A program made the translations under genes and the position numbers. Below are positions 10,354 through 20,003 of a DNA stretch of 64,000 nucleotides, piece by piece. Under the pieces are notes generated by a model. The model was not told where the DNA came from. It did no database searches and was given only the letters and a program-made list of their open reading frames with translations. Position 1 is the stretch's first letter, and each line of letters begins with the position of its first letter. The DNA comes from Massilia sp. YIM B02769 (GTDB taxonomy: Bacteria; Pseudomonadota; Gammaproteobacteria; Burkholderiales; Burkholderiaceae_D). The DNA is taken from assembly GCF_030411995.1 (NCBI RefSeq), contig NZ_JASNRC010000003.1, positions 1-64,000 of the forward strand, given 5' to 3'.

Positions 10354-11069
10354 GCGCCGGCCTTTTTCGCCAGGGGCGCGTTCAGCTCCTCGAGCTGTTC
10401 GACGGTGCCGACGTTCACCCAGGGGCCGTTGTAGATCTCGCCGCCGATGCGGCCCTGCTCGATGAACTTGCGCATCAGCGGGCCGATGCGCATCACTTCG
10501 CCGGGCGCGATCCCGTCGAACATCTCGGGACGGTAGACGCCGATGTTCGCGAAGTTCCACTTCGGATCGCCGTCGTTGGTCAGCGAGTACATGTTCAGCC
10601 CGAAGTCGCCCTCCGGGTTGTGCCATGGGTTCGGCGTCAGGTAGAGCCAGGCGATGTCGCGTTTTTCAGGCGGAATCGGCTGGCCCAGCATGTCGCGCTC
10701 GGGCAGGGCGTCGAGCACCTGCGAGAAGTCGAAGTAGGGCGCGTAGATGTCGCCGGAAATCGCCAGGAAAGGTTCCTCGCCCAGCAGGTGGCGCGCATTC
10801 GCGATGCCGCCCGCCGTTTCCAGCGCCTTCGGTTCGTGCGAGTAGACGATGCGCGCGCCGAACTTGCTCCCGTCGCCGAGCGCTTCCTCGATCATGTGGC
10901 CGAGGTGGGCGTGGTTGATGACGATGTCCGTGATCCCGGCGCGCACCAGGTTCAGCACGTGCCAGGTGATGAGCGGACGGCCGCGCACCTTGAGCAGGGG
11001 TTTCGGGCAGGTGTCCGTCAACGGACGCATGCGCTCGCCGCGGCCGGCGGCGAAGATCATGGCTTTCAT
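10350..11069 (-). CDS. murU: N-acetylmuramate alpha-1-phosphate uridylyltransferase MurU
   Basis: A 239-aa nucleotidyltransferase of the sugar-1-phosphate family. It opens with MKAMIFAAGRGERMRPLTD, the consensus GxGxRxxPxT loop, followed by KPLLKVRGRPLI, and has the metal-binding Asp in AISGDIYAPY. With AmgK it converts recycled N-acetylmuramate directly to UDP-MurNAc in Pseudomonas putida, bypassing de novo MurA and giving intrinsic fosfomycin tolerance. The adjacent kinase and divergent lptD match the pseudomonad arrangement, so MurU rather than a generic pyrophosphorylase is the best call. It starts 11 bp after amgK stops and overlaps pepP. Confidence 0.9.
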
Positions 11070-11080
11070 GGTGGTCGCGC

Positions 11081-12151
11081 TCAGAAGGTGTAGCCGACTT
11101 GCGGCGCCTTGCCGTCGCCGAAGGCGTCGACGCTGTCGAGCAGGCGCAGCAGGGGCTTGAGTTCGGTGTAGCGGTTGGCGGTCTTGCGCACGTAGTCGAG
11201 TACGGTCGGCAGGTCGCCCATGTAGATGGACTTGCTGTCGCGGTAGTTCAGGCGGCAGAAGATACCGAGGATCTTCAGGTGGCGCTGCAAGGCCATGAAC
11301 TCGAAGTCGCGGTAGAAGGCATCGATGTCCGGGTTCACCGGCAGGCCGACCCCCTTCGCGCTTTGCCAGTAGCGCACGACCCAGTCGAGCACGATCTCTT
11401 CGTCCCACTGGATGTAGGCGTCACGCAGCAGCGACGCCAGGTCGTAGGTCACCGGGCCATACACGGCGTCCTGGAAGTCGAGCACGCCCGGGTTGCCGGC
11501 GTCGAGGAACATCAGGTTACGCGAGTGGAAATCGCGGTGCATGAACACCTGCTGCTGGGCCAGCACGTTCGAGGTGATGGTCTCGAACACCTTGTCGAGC
11601 TGGGCCTGCTGGGCCTCGCTCAGCGTGGCGCCCAGGTGGCGTCCCAGGTACCACTCGGGGAAGATGTTCAGTTCGCGCAGCACGAAGGCGCGGTCGAATT
11701 CCGGCAGCACGCCGGGCTGGCTGTGCAGCTGGAACTTGATCAGGGCATCGACCGCGTCCGAATACATGAAGGCCGAATTGTCCGGGTCGAGGCGCTGCAG
11801 GTAGGTGGTGGTGCCGAGGTCGGACAGCAGCAGGAAGCCGCGTTCGACGTCGCGCGCGACGATGTTCGGCACGGTGACGCCGGCTTCCTGCAGCAGGCCC
11901 TGGACGTGGATGAAGGCCGGGACGTTTTCGCGCTCGGGCGGCGCGTCCATGGCGATCAGGGTGTCGCCCAGCTTCGCGCGTAGCGCCGGCGCCACATCGA
12001 GACGGAAGTAGCGGCGGAAGCTCGCGTCGGTCGACGCGGGGCGGCGCGAACCGGTTTCCACCAGGTTCAGCGAGTCCAGCCATTCGGTCAGCAGTGCGAG
12101 GCGCGCGTCCTGTCCGGCGGAAGTGGAAATGTTTTGATACAAAGAAGACAT
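11081..12151 (-). CDS. amgK: N-acetylmuramate/N-acetylglucosamine anomeric kinase AmgK
   Basis: A 356-aa aminoglycoside-phosphotransferase-fold kinase. The catalytic loop is HRDFHSRNLM and the DFG-equivalent is LDFQDAVYGPVTYDLAS. In P. putida AmgK phosphorylates MurNAc at the anomeric position and passes it to MurU, the next gene here. The ATG at 12151 (MSSLYQ) is preferred; the longer frame would run through the divergent promoter region. First gene of a four-gene minus-strand operon that combines cell-wall recycling with a peptidase and a ubiquinone hydroxylase. The function of the pair is well established in relatives; its use here is inferred. Confidence 0.92.
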   Translation of the reverse strand: MSSLYQNISTSAGQDARLALLTEWLDSLNLVETGSRRPASTDASFRRYFRLDVAPALRAKLGDTLIAMDAPPERENVPAFIHVQGLLQEAGVTVPNIVARDVERGFLLLSDLGTTTYLQRLDPDNSAFMYSDAVDALIKFQLHSQPGVLPEFDRAFVLRELNIFPEWYLGRHLGATLSEAQQAQLDKVFETITSNVLAQQQVFMHRDFHSRNLMFLDAGNPGVLDFQDAVYGPVTYDLASLLRDAYIQWDEEIVLDWVVRYWQSAKGVGLPVNPDIDAFYRDFEFMALQRHLKILGIFCRLNYRDSKSIYMGDLPTVLDYVRKTANRYTELKPLLRLLDSVDAFGDGKAPQVGYTF

Positions 12152-12246
12152 GAAACGTCCAGGTAAAACCGGTTGAGGAAGGCAATTCCCATATAATAAG
12201 GGATTCAATCTAAAAAATCGCCCTTTATGGTGCAGCCCAAGATTCC
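12152..12246. promoter_or_regulatory. Divergent amgK / lptD promoter region
   Basis: This 95-bp region contains TATAAT at 12192-12197 on the plus strand within the near-symmetric ATATAATA, which also reads TATTAT on the minus strand. Neither direction has a good -35 box at 16-18 bp, so the -10 assignment is tentative. A leader frame of seven codons (ATG at 12227, reading MVQPKIP) ends in ATGA overlapping the lptD start. Confidence 0.45.
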
Positions 12247-14475
12247 ATGAGCTGGTTTACGGCCCTACCATTCCCGCAGCGGCAGGCAGTCGCCTTTTCC
12301 GCTCTCGTCACCATGGCCTCGGGGCCGCTGCATGCGCAAACCGCGCCGGCCACGCCCCATCCTGACGAACAGGATCTTCCCGTCACCGTACGCGCCGAGG
12401 AAATCGGCGGCCGTCCCGACCGCGAGATCAACCTGAACCGCGACGTCGAGATCGAGCGCGGCCAGACGAAAATGACGGCCGATACGGCCTGCTATCGCCT
12501 GGTCGAGGACGAAGTCACGGCCAGCGGCAACGTCAACCTGTGGCGCTTCGGCGACCGTTACCAGGGCGATTCACTGCAGCTGAATCTCGAAACCGGCCGC
12601 GGCTGGTTCCTGAATCCGCAATACCGTTTGCAGATGAATAACGCCCAGGGCCGCGCCGACCGCATCGATTTCCTCGGCGAAGACCAGGCCCTGGTGGTCG
12701 ACGGCACCTACAGCACCTGCGAAGGCCCGAACCCCGACTGGTACCTGAAGTCGAGCACGCTGCGCCTGGATTCCGGGCGCGACGTCGGCACCGCCGGCAA
12801 GACCATCGTGTATTTCAAGGACGTGCCCATCCTCGGCACGCCCGCGCTGTCGTTCTCGCTCTCGGGCGCGCGCCGTTCGGGCTGGCTGCCGCCCACGATC
12901 GGCGCCGGCTCCAAGGGCAAGACCGAGATCATGGTGCCGTACTACTTCAACATCGCACCGAACCGCGATCTGACCGTGTACCCGCGCATGATGTTCGACC
13001 GCGGCCTGCAGCTGGGCGCGACCGGGCGCTATCTGGGCGCCACCGAGCGCGGCCCCTACAGCGGCGAGACCCACTTCGAGTTCCTGCGCAACGACCGCAT
13101 CACCAAGACCGACCGCTGGCTGGTCGACTCGCTGCACAACCAGCAGCTGAGTCCGCACTGGTCCTTCGGCTGGAACCTGCACGGCGCCTCCGACGACCAG
13201 TACCTGAGCGACTTCTCGCGTTCGGTCTCGGTCAGCGCCGAGCGCCAGCTGGTGCGCGAGCTGTATTCGTCCTACGGCACCGAATTCTGGAACCTGAGCG
13301 TGCGCGCGCAGAACTTCCAGGTGCTGCAGGAACCGGCGGCGGTCACCAATCCGGCGCTGACGATTCCGAAGCCTTACGCGCGCCTGCCGCAGATTAACTT
13401 CCACACCGGCCGCTTCGACGTCGGCGGCTTCGACTGGGCGGTCGACGCCGAGGCGACCCGCTTCACGCACTCGACCTGGGACAGCGGCAACCGCGCCGTG
13501 GTGCAGTCGCAGGTGAGCTATCCCTGGGTGCGTCCGGGCTACTACATCACGCCCAAGCTGATGCTGCACGCGAGCCAGTACGACATGGACAGCAATGCCG
13601 GGCGCGACACCACCCTGTCGCGCGTGCTGCCGACCTTCTCGGTCGACGCCGGCATGGTGTTCGAGCGCGAGACCTCGCTGCTCGGCACGCCCGCCACCCA
13701 GACCCTGGAGCCGCGCCTGTTCTACGTGCGTACGCCGTACAAGAACCAGGACGACTTCCCGATCTTCGACAGCGGCGAAACCGGCTTCAGCTACGCCCAG
13801 CTGTTCAGCGAGAACCGCTTTGTCGGCAACGACCGCGTGTCCGACGCCAACCAGCTGACCGCGGCCCTGGTGTCGCGCTACATTGAGGGCAGCGGCGCCG
13901 AACGCCTGCGCCTGGCCTTCGGCCAGCGCTTCTATTTCACCGAACCGCGCGTGCAGATGCCGGGCCGCGCGATCCAGGACCGCAAAGACCGCTCCGACCT
14001 GCTGCTGGCGGCCTCCGGCCGCATCGTCGAGAGCCTGAACGTCGACGCCAGCGTACAATACGACGCGACGAGTTCGAGCGTGTACAGCCGTAACTACGGC
14101 CTGCGCTGGACCCCGGGCCTGCTGAAGGTGCTGAACGCCGAGTACCGCTACGTGCGCGAAAGCTTCCGCAACGTCGATGTCTCGGCCCAGTGGCCGCTGT
14201 CGACGCGCTGGTTCGGCGTCGGCCGGGTCAGCTACTCGCTGCAGGACCACAAGGTGCTCGAGGGCCTGGTCGGGCTGGAATACAAGGCCGACTGCTGGGT
14301 TTTCCGCATGGGCGCGCAGCGCTTCGTGACGGCGGCCCAGTCGACCTCGACGCCGGTGTTCTTCCAGCTCGAGCTGAACGGCCTGTCGGGCTTCGGCATG
14401 GGCAACCCGCTCGATTCGTTTAACAAGAGTATTCCCGGCTATACCCGGCTGAACACCAACGTCGGCCGCCGCTGA
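12247..14475 (+). CDS. lptD: LPS-assembly protein LptD
   Basis: Outer-membrane beta-barrel that, with LptE, inserts lipopolysaccharide into the outer leaflet. The 742-aa precursor has a signal peptide (hydrophobic AVAFSALVTMAS, cleavage likely after LHAQ), an N-terminal LptA-like jellyroll (about 45-190, with VRAEEIGGRPDREINLNRDV) and a C-terminal barrel with alternating aromatic strands. Only three Cys are seen, in TACYRL, YSTCEG and ADCWVF, so the two-disulfide pattern of E. coli cannot form as such; one N-to-C disulfide remains possible. First gene of lptD-surA-pdxA-rsmA. The partner LptE is encoded at 28693-29205. Confidence 0.96.
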   Translation: MSWFTALPFPQRQAVAFSALVTMASGPLHAQTAPATPHPDEQDLPVTVRAEEIGGRPDREINLNRDVEIERGQTKMTADTACYRLVEDEVTASGNVNLWRFGDRYQGDSLQLNLETGRGWFLNPQYRLQMNNAQGRADRIDFLGEDQALVVDGTYSTCEGPNPDWYLKSSTLRLDSGRDVGTAGKTIVYFKDVPILGTPALSFSLSGARRSGWLPPTIGAGSKGKTEIMVPYYFNIAPNRDLTVYPRMMFDRGLQLGATGRYLGATERGPYSGETHFEFLRNDRITKTDRWLVDSLHNQQLSPHWSFGWNLHGASDDQYLSDFSRSVSVSAERQLVRELYSSYGTEFWNLSVRAQNFQVLQEPAAVTNPALTIPKPYARLPQINFHTGRFDVGGFDWAVDAEATRFTHSTWDSGNRAVVQSQVSYPWVRPGYYITPKLMLHASQYDMDSNAGRDTTLSRVLPTFSVDAGMVFERETSLLGTPATQTLEPRLFYVRTPYKNQDDFPIFDSGETGFSYAQLFSENRFVGNDRVSDANQLTAALVSRYIEGSGAERLRLAFGQRFYFTEPRVQMPGRAIQDRKDRSDLLLAASGRIVESLNVDASVQYDATSSSVYSRNYGLRWTPGLLKVLNAEYRYVRESFRNVDVSAQWPLSTRWFGVGRVSYSLQDHKVLEGLVGLEYKADCWVFRMGAQRFVTAAQSTSTPVFFQLELNGLSGFGMGNPLDSFNKSIPGYTRLNTNVGRR

Positions 14476-14518
14476 CCGGGGCCATGGATTTTTGACCTGA
14501 ATGAGTGCTTTCCAGATT

Positions 14519-15967
14519 ATGCGTACTACCCGTTTGCATCAACTCAAGCTCGCAGCGGCGCTGCTGTGCGCGCTCACGGCCGGCACGGCCCTTGGCCAGG
14601 CGACTCCCGCGAGCACAGGCGCCCCGGCTGGCGCCGCGGCCTCCGGCACTGCCGGAGCGAGCGCTCCTTCCTCCACCGCGCCTGCGAACCCGGGCAGCGG
14701 CTTCCTGCCGCCGGCATCGAGCAACGCGAATGTCGTCGACGCCATCCGCGTGGTCGTCAACGACGAGGTCATCACCCGTAACGAAGTGCGCAATCGCGTG
14801 GCCCAGATCGTCCAGCGCCTGCGTGCCCAGAACACCCAGCTGCCGCCGCAGGCCGACCTCGAACGCCAGGTCACCGAGGCGATGATCGTCGAACGCGCCC
14901 AGGTCCAGCTGGCCAAGGAAATGGGCGTGCGCGTCGACGACCGCCAGCTCGACGCCGCCATCGGCCGCATCGCCCAGGACCAGAAGATGTCGGTCCAGGA
15001 AATGCGCAACCAGATGGAAAAAGAAGGCATGGCCTTTGCCGCCTTCCGCGAAGAGATCCGCAACGAGATCATGATGCAGCGCCTGCGCGAGCACGAGGTC
15101 GACAGCAAGATCCAGGTCTCGGACGCCGAGGTCGACACCTTCCTGGCCGCCGAAAAGGCCGCCGCCGCCGACCGCATCGAAGTCGACATCGCCCAGATCC
15201 TGGTCGGCATCCCGGCCAACGCCACGCCCGAGCAGATCGCCGCGCGCCGCGCCCGTGCCGACGAAGTGCAGCGCCAGCTGCGCACCGGCGCCGACTTCGC
15301 CAAGGTCGCCGCCACCTATTCCGACGCCGGCGACGCCCTGAAGGGCGGCGCGATCGGCTGGCGCGAGGCCGACCGCCTGCCGCCGATCTTCTCGACCGAA
15401 CTGCGTAAGCTCAGCGCCGGCCAGGTAACCCCGGTCATCAAGACCAACGTCGGCTTCTACATCCTGAAGCTGATCGACAAGCGCAGCCTGGCGAGCGCCG
15501 CCACGCCGGACCAGGCCGTGGTCGAACAGACCCGCGTGCGCCACATCCAGATGCGGGCCACGCCGACCATGCCGGCGGCCGAGGTAAGGCGCAAGCTGGA
15601 AGAGATCAAGGCCAAGGTCGAGAGCAAGGCCGCCACCTTCGAGGACCTGGCGCGCCAGAACTCGCAGGACAACAGTTCGGCAAGCAAGGGCGGCGACCTG
15701 GGCTGGCAGTATCCGGGCGACGTCCCGGAGCCGTTCGAAGCCGCGATGGCGAAGCTGAAACCGAACGAGATCTCGGGCGTGGTCGAGACCCCGTTCGGCT
15801 TCCACCTGATCCAGGTCCTCGAGCGCAAGAGCGAAGACGTGACCGCGCAGAAGGAACGCAACCGCGCGCGCCAGATCATCCGCGAGCGTAAACTCGGCGA
15901 AGCCTTCGAGGACTGGGCGCGCGAAGTGCGCGACCGCGCCTACGTCGAATTCCGCGAGGAAGGCTGA
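14519..15967 (+). CDS. surA: Periplasmic chaperone / peptidyl-prolyl isomerase SurA
   Basis: Periplasmic chaperone for outer-membrane proteins, including LptD encoded just upstream. The product is 482 aa. It has a signal peptide ([19 protein letters not shown]), a Pro/Ala-rich linker, the N-terminal chaperone region starting [18 protein letters not shown], and two parvulin PpiC domains (about 225-330 and 340-440), each with a recognisable GGxxGW core ([10 protein letters not shown] and [12 protein letters not shown]). I chose the ATG at 14519, which puts the basic n-region next to the hydrophobic core. An in-frame ATG at 14501 is possible; neither has a clear ribosome-binding site. It is 25-43 bp downstream of lptD. 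Confidence 0.95.
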   Translation: MRTTRLHQLKLAAALLCALTAGTALGQATPASTGAPAGAAASGTAGASAPSSTAPANPGSGFLPPASSNANVVDAIRVVVNDEVITRNEVRNRVAQIVQRLRAQNTQLPPQADLERQVTEAMIVERAQVQLAKEMGVRVDDRQLDAAIGRIAQDQKMSVQEMRNQMEKEGMAFAAFREEIRNEIMMQRLREHEVDSKIQVSDAEVDTFLAAEKAAAADRIEVDIAQILVGIPANATPEQIAARRARADEVQRQLRTGADFAKVAATYSDAGDALKGGAIGWREADRLPPIFSTELRKLSAGQVTPVIKTNVGFYILKLIDKRSLASAATPDQAVVEQTRVRHIQMRATPTMPAAEVRRKLEEIKAKVESKAATFEDLARQNSQDNSSASKGGDLGWQYPGDVPEPFEAAMAKLKPNEISGVVETPFGFHLIQVLERKSEDVTAQKERNRARQIIRERKLGEAFEDWAREVRDRAYVEFREEG

Positions 15968-15971
15968 CATC

Positions 15972-17024
15972 ATGGCGGTGCAGGCAGCACGTCCGGCCCT
16001 GGCGCTCACGGTCGGCGAGCCGGCCGGCATCGGCCCCGAGATCGCGATCCGCGCCGCCTGGGCGCTGCGCGAGACCGCCAACTGCGTGCTGGTCGGCGAC
16101 GCCGCCTTCCTCGCGCTCACGGCCAGCCTGGTCGACCCGGCGATCCGCCTGTCGGCCCTGTCCACGCAGGCGCTGAGGAATGGCGGCCTGCCGCACTTCG
16201 GCCGCGACCGCATCGCCGTGGTCGACGTGCCGCTGGCGGCCCACGTGGTGCCGGGCCGGCTCGACCCTGAAAACGGCCGCGCGGTGCTGGCCACGCTCGA
16301 TCTCGCGATCGAAGGCGTGCGGGCCGGCTGGTTCGACGCCATCGTCACCGCGCCGCTGCAAAAGAGCACCATCAACGACGCCGGCGTCGCCTTTTCCGGC
16401 CACACCGAATACCTGGCCGAGAAGACCGGCACGCCGCAAGTGGTCATGATGCTGGCCGGGCAGCCCGTCGGCGAGCAGCCTTACCTGCGCGTGGCGCTGG
16501 CCACCACCCATTTGCCATTGAAAGACGTGCCGGGCGCGATCACCGGGGAAGGCCTGGGACGCGTGCTCGACATCCTGCAGCACGACCTGAAGACGAAATT
16601 CGGCATCGCCGCGCCGCGCATCCTGGTCACCGGCCTGAACCCGCATGCGGGCGAAAACGGTTACCTGGGCCGCGAGGAGATCGAGGTCATCGAACCCGCG
16701 CTGGCGGCGGCGCAGGCGCGCGGCATCGATGCACGCGGCCCGTATCCGGCCGACACCCTGTTCCAGCCGAAGTACCTGCCGGACGCCGACTGCGTGCTGG
16801 CCATGTACCATGACCAGGGCCTGCCGGTGCTGAAGCACGCCACCTTCGGGCGCGGCATCAACGTCACCCTCGGCCTGCCCCTGATCCGCACCTCGGTCGA
16901 CCACGGCACCGCGCTCGACCTGGCGGCGCAAGGCCTGGGCCATGCCGATTGCGGCAGCATGGAGGAGGCGATCCGCGCCGCCGCCGGCATGGTCGCGGCC
17001 AGCCGCACCGTACACACAACTTGA
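15972..17024 (+). CDS. pdxA: 4-hydroxythreonine-4-phosphate dehydrogenase PdxA
   Basis: NAD-dependent oxidation and decarboxylation step of the DXP-dependent pyridoxal-5-phosphate pathway. The 350-aa product has the N-terminal [10 protein letters not shown], the substrate/metal loop [14 protein letters not shown], the [14 protein letters not shown] motif and the C-terminal [20 protein letters not shown] segment holding the third metal His. A strong GAGGAAGG within the end of surA serves as its ribosome-binding site. The surA-pdxA-rsmA order is conserved in many proteobacteria. Cytoplasmic dimer. Confidence 0.97.
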   Translation: MAVQAARPALALTVGEPAGIGPEIAIRAAWALRETANCVLVGDAAFLALTASLVDPAIRLSALSTQALRNGGLPHFGRDRIAVVDVPLAAHVVPGRLDPENGRAVLATLDLAIEGVRAGWFDAIVTAPLQKSTINDAGVAFSGHTEYLAEKTGTPQVVMMLAGQPVGEQPYLRVALATTHLPLKDVPGAITGEGLGRVLDILQHDLKTKFGIAAPRILVTGLNPHAGENGYLGREEIEVIEPALAAAQARGIDARGPYPADTLFQPKYLPDADCVLAMYHDQGLPVLKHATFGRGINVTLGLPLIRTSVDHGTALDLAAQGLGHADCGSMEEAIRAAAGMVAASRTVHTT

Positions 17025-17032
17025 AAGCACCA

Positions 17033-17812
17033 ATGAAACACGTTGCACGCAAGCGCTTCGGCCAGAACTTCCTGACCGATAACCACGTCCTGGGAAACAT
17101 CATCGACGCCATCGGCCCGCGCCGCGGCGAGGCGATGGTCGAGATCGGCCCGGGCCTGGCGGCGATGACGGCGCTGCTGCTGAAGGAGCTCGACCACATG
17201 CACGTGGTGGAACTCGACCGCGACCTGGTGGCGCGCCTGGAAAAAGCCTACCCGCGCGAAAAGCTCACGATCCATGCCGGCGACGCGCTGAAGTTCGACT
17301 TCGGTTCGATTCCGGTCCCGGAAGGGCAGAAGCTGCGCGTGGTCGGCAACCTGCCGTATAACATCTCCAGCCCGCTGCTGTTCCACCTGGCCGACTTCGC
17401 CCACCTGGTCGAGGACCAGCACTTCATGCTGCAAAAGGAAGTGGTCGAGCGCATGGTGGCCGAGCCGGGCACCAAGGCCTACGGCCGCCTGTCGGTGATG
17501 CTGCAATGGCGCTACGACATGGCGCTGCTGTTCATCGTGCCGCCGACCGCCTTCGACCCGCCGCCCCAGGTCGACTCGGCCATCGTGCGCATGGTGCCGA
17601 CGCGGCGCCAGCTGCCGGCCGACGGCCCGACCCTGGAAGCGGTGGTGCAGAAGGCCTTCTCGCAGCGCCGCAAGGTGATTCGCAACTGCGTGGCCGGCAT
17701 GTTCACCGAACAGCAGCTGCTCGACGCCGGCATCGACCCGGGCGTGCGTCCGGAAGCGGTCTCGCTCGAGCAGTACGTGGCGCTGGCAAACATCCTCAAG
17801 CCGGTCCAGTAA
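17033..17812 (+). CDS. rsmA: 16S rRNA (adenine1518/1519-N6)-dimethyltransferase RsmA
   Basis: Dimethylates the two adjacent adenines in helix 45 of 16S rRNA late in 30S assembly (KsgA). The 259-aa protein starts [16 protein letters not shown], the family's N-terminal signature. SAM motif I is [12 protein letters not shown] and the catalytic motif IV is [14 protein letters not shown]. The C-terminal [12 protein letters not shown] region is typical. The ATG at 17033 lies 8 bp after the pdxA stop. Loss of this gene gives kasugamycin resistance in relatives. Confidence 0.97.
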   Translation: MKHVARKRFGQNFLTDNHVLGNIIDAIGPRRGEAMVEIGPGLAAMTALLLKELDHMHVVELDRDLVARLEKAYPREKLTIHAGDALKFDFGSIPVPEGQKLRVVGNLPYNISSPLLFHLADFAHLVEDQHFMLQKEVVERMVAEPGTKAYGRLSVMLQWRYDMALLFIVPPTAFDPPPQVDSAIVRMVPTRRQLPADGPTLEAVVQKAFSQRRKVIRNCVAGMFTEQQLLDAGIDPGVRPEAVSLEQYVALANILKPVQ

Positions 17813-18068
17813 GCCCTTTCCCTCCCAACCCGGCGGTCCGTGCGGCCGCCGCGGCCTCTTTCTCCCCGTTCTCCGCACCAGGCTGCTTGCGGCACCGCAA
17901 AAACGCGTGCGGATCCACGTTATATCGCCGCCTGGCGCGCTCTGACGCCCCCTTTTTGCAGTTCGTCGCAGGCCGATGGAAGGTGTTCGAGGTGCTTGCT
18001 AATCTACTCCCATCGAAAGCCCGAACGCACATGCCAAGGGCCAGCCACTCAACCGAAGGGAGCCTGAA
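17813..18068. other. Intergenic region after rsmA
   Basis: 256 bp with no gene. GGCCGC-C-GCGGCC at about 17850-17862 could fold but its loop is too short for a good terminator. A short TTGCGG / CCGCAA hairpin lies at about 17887-17900. A TTATAT near 17927 may be part of the promoter of the small exported gene. No stronger signal seen. Confidence 0.35.
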
Positions 18069-18260
18069 ATGAACGTCCTCAAACACATGGAATCGATCTT
18101 CGTCGTCGCCGCACTGCTGGTCGGCGTCAGCACCTACGCCAGCGCCGAGAGCTACAAGGCGCAAGTGCGCGCCGACTCGATGGTGGCGGTGAGCACCGGC
18201 AAGATGGCTGTGGTGAAGGTCAGCGGCAAGCGCCTGGCCTCGGTTACCAAGCTCGGTTGA
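18069..18260 (+). CDS. Small exported protein, function unknown
   Basis: A 63-aa product with an N-terminal signal sequence (SIFVVAALLVGVSTYASA, probable cleavage after YASA) and a mature part of about 38 residues rich in Val, Lys and Ser (KAQVRADSMVAVSTGKMAVV). GGGAG lies 7 bp before the ATG. It stands alone in a 600-bp gap between rsmA and the convergent lipoprotein pair. No domain is recognised. The ribosome-binding site, signal peptide and coding-like codon use support a real gene. Confidence 0.65.
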   Translation: MNVLKHMESIFVVAALLVGVSTYASAESYKAQVRADSMVAVSTGKMAVVKVSGKRLASVTKLG

Positions 18261-18292
18261 GCCCGGCACGCCCGGGTCGCACGCGACGGGGC

Positions 18293-18323
18293 AAAAAAAA
18301 AGCCCACCGTTGCGGGTGGGCTT
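18293..18323 (-). terminator. Intrinsic terminator of the lipoprotein pair
   Basis: On the minus strand a stem of AAGCCCACC / GGTGGGCTT with a 6-nt loop is followed by nine T residues (the A-run at 18293-18301). This is a strong intrinsic terminator for the two minus-strand lipoprotein genes. In the plus direction no U-tract follows. Confidence 0.85.
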
Positions 18324-18439
18324 AAATCCAATTCTTTTCTGAGGAGAGTTGGAGGAGACAGGTAGGATTATGCTGCGCTACAACATATAAATCCAATTTT
18401 CTTTTGGAATGATCGTCATTAGCGCGGCATATATCTGTC

Positions 18440-19123
18440 TCAGGGTGGGGTGGCGACGCAGGTGACGTCGATGTTGCCGACTGCGTTGTCGCCCATGGTG
18501 CCGACGGCATTGACCACGCTGCAGTTGTAGCCTGCCGGGCTGCTGGTGACCGTCACGCCGTAGGTCTTGCCGTAGGTAACGGCGCCCAGGGAGTAGGGGA
18601 TATCGGCCGGCGGGTTGGTCGGCGTGGTGGCGGCGGCGATGGTGGTGGTGGCGTCGCTGCCGTTGCTCAGCACGACGCTGCCGGTGACCAGGCCCTTGAC
18701 GACACCGCCGATGGTCGGCGCGACCAGTGCGCAGGTATAGTCGGCGCTGATTTCCGACAGGCGGCCTGCGGTATCGCTGATGCGGCCCGATGCCACGCAG
18801 GTCTGGTGAGCCGGCTGCTTGTAGGTGACCGTGCCGTCCGCGGCGGTGCTGGCGACCTGCGGGATCACGTTATAGACCTCGCCGTATTCGAGCTGTTTCG
18901 GGAAGGAATAGCTCACGTTCGGCACGTTGCCGCTGGCGTCGGCCTTGCCGGTCTGCGTGACGGACACTTCCATGCCGTTGGTCGTCAGGACCAGCGTGCT
19001 GTTCGGCTGCAGGCCATAGACCACGCCGCCGATGGTGTAGTTCGTACCGCCGCCGCAAGAGGCGAGCGCTGCCGCCACGGCCAGGGCGGCCGCCGAGCGG
19101 ATCAGAAAAGATTTTTTCAACAT
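18440..19123 (-). CDS. Putative lipoprotein with repeated beta domain (paralog B)
   Basis: A 227-aa predicted lipoprotein: MLKKSFLIRS n-region, hydrophobic core and lipobox ALASC (Cys about 22) followed by GGGTN. Two repeats of about 90-100 residues follow, each starting GGVVxGL (IGGVVYGLQPNSTLVLTTNG and IGGVVKGLVTGSVVLSNGSD) and ending near a Cys-containing strand (ISADYTCALV, NIDVTCVATPP). This repeat occurs in many betaproteobacterial surface proteins of unknown role. GGAG lies 5 bp before the ATG. It begins 14 bp after the upstream paralog, so the pair is cotranscribed and arose by tandem duplication. Residues after the lipobox do not contain Asp at +2, so outer-membrane sorting is expected. 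Confidence 0.8.
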   Translation of the reverse strand: MLKKSFLIRSAAALAVAAALASCGGGTNYTIGGVVYGLQPNSTLVLTTNGMEVSVTQTGKADASGNVPNVSYSFPKQLEYGEVYNVIPQVASTAADGTVTYKQPAHQTCVASGRISDTAGRLSEISADYTCALVAPTIGGVVKGLVTGSVVLSNGSDATTTIAAATTPTNPPADIPYSLGAVTYGKTYGVTVTSSPAGYNCSVVNAVGTMGDNAVGNIDVTCVATPP

Positions 19124-19137
19124 GTTCTCCGTAGACT

Positions 19138-19782
19138 TCAAACTGCCGGGACGATCGGGGTGCAGGTGACCTGGACGTTGGTGATATCGGCCTTCAGCAT
19201 CGTGCCGACGCCGTTCGCGACTTCGCAGCGGCGGTCGCTCGGCTGCTGCAGGATGGTGATGCCGTACTTGCCGTCTTCCGGTACCTTGGCGAACTTGACC
19301 GGCTGCGACACGCTCGCCGGCGGGGTGTCCGGGGTCGGCAGGGCGGCCGGCGTCACTTCGACGCGGTCGGAACCGTTGATCAGGACCAGCGGCTTGTCGC
19401 TCGTCGAGCCGGCCAGGCCGGTCACGGTGCCGCCCAGTTCGTGGGTGTTGATGGTGCAGCTGACCACGATGGTGGTGATGTTGAAGGTGGCCTTGCCCTT
19501 GCCGCCAGTAACCTTGCACTCCGCCGGCGAGGCGATGTTGTCCGGTACGCTCTTCACTTCGATGTTGTAGCTCGAGTCGGCGTCGACCAGGTCGTCGAAG
19601 TAGAATTGGCCGGCTGCCGTGATCTTCTTGTCGGAGCCGCCGTTGTTCGTCAGCACCAGGTCGCCCTTGTTGATGCCGTAGACAACACCGCTGAGGTAAA
19701 ACTCACCATCGCCGCCGCCACAGGAAGTCAGGCTCAGCGCGCATGCCAGCGCGAGGCCGGCACGCAATGGGGAACGAATCAT
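19138..19782 (-). CDS. Putative lipoprotein with repeated beta domain (paralog A)
   Basis: A 214-aa predicted lipoprotein with lipobox LTSC (Cys about 21) followed by GGGDG. Domain 1 starts SGVVYGINKGDLVLTNNGG and domain 2 starts GGTVTGLAGSTSDKPLVLIN. Both carry a late pair of Cys (AECKVT with IVVSCTIN; RRCEVANGVGTM with VQVTCTP) that could form one disulfide per domain. The C-terminal NGVGTM segment matches NAVGTM in paralog B. The ATG at 19782 has GGAGAAATT in front. First gene of the two-gene unit; the HAD gene is divergent. Confidence 0.8.
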   Translation of the reverse strand: MIRSPLRAGLALACALSLTSCGGGDGEFYLSGVVYGINKGDLVLTNNGGSDKKITAAGQFYFDDLVDADSSYNIEVKSVPDNIASPAECKVTGGKGKATFNITTIVVSCTINTHELGGTVTGLAGSTSDKPLVLINGSDRVEVTPAALPTPDTPPASVSQPVKFAKVPEDGKYGITILQQPSDRRCEVANGVGTMLKADITNVQVTCTPIVPAV

Positions 19783-20003
19783 AATTTCTCCAAATGAAAA
19801 GGAACGGGACAAGACGCGCAACGGCGTCCGTGCCGCGTCGAAGCTGGATTTTTGCCCATCATTTTAGTGCATTTGGCAAGCCCCGGGCTCATCGCCGTTT
19901 GTATCACGGTGTAACGGCCGGTAGCGCGGCGCGTGCGCGTTTGCATTTCGCCGCCGGCCTCGCTATGCTCGGCCCACTCCCTTGCACCCGCGATGCCGCC
20001 TTG

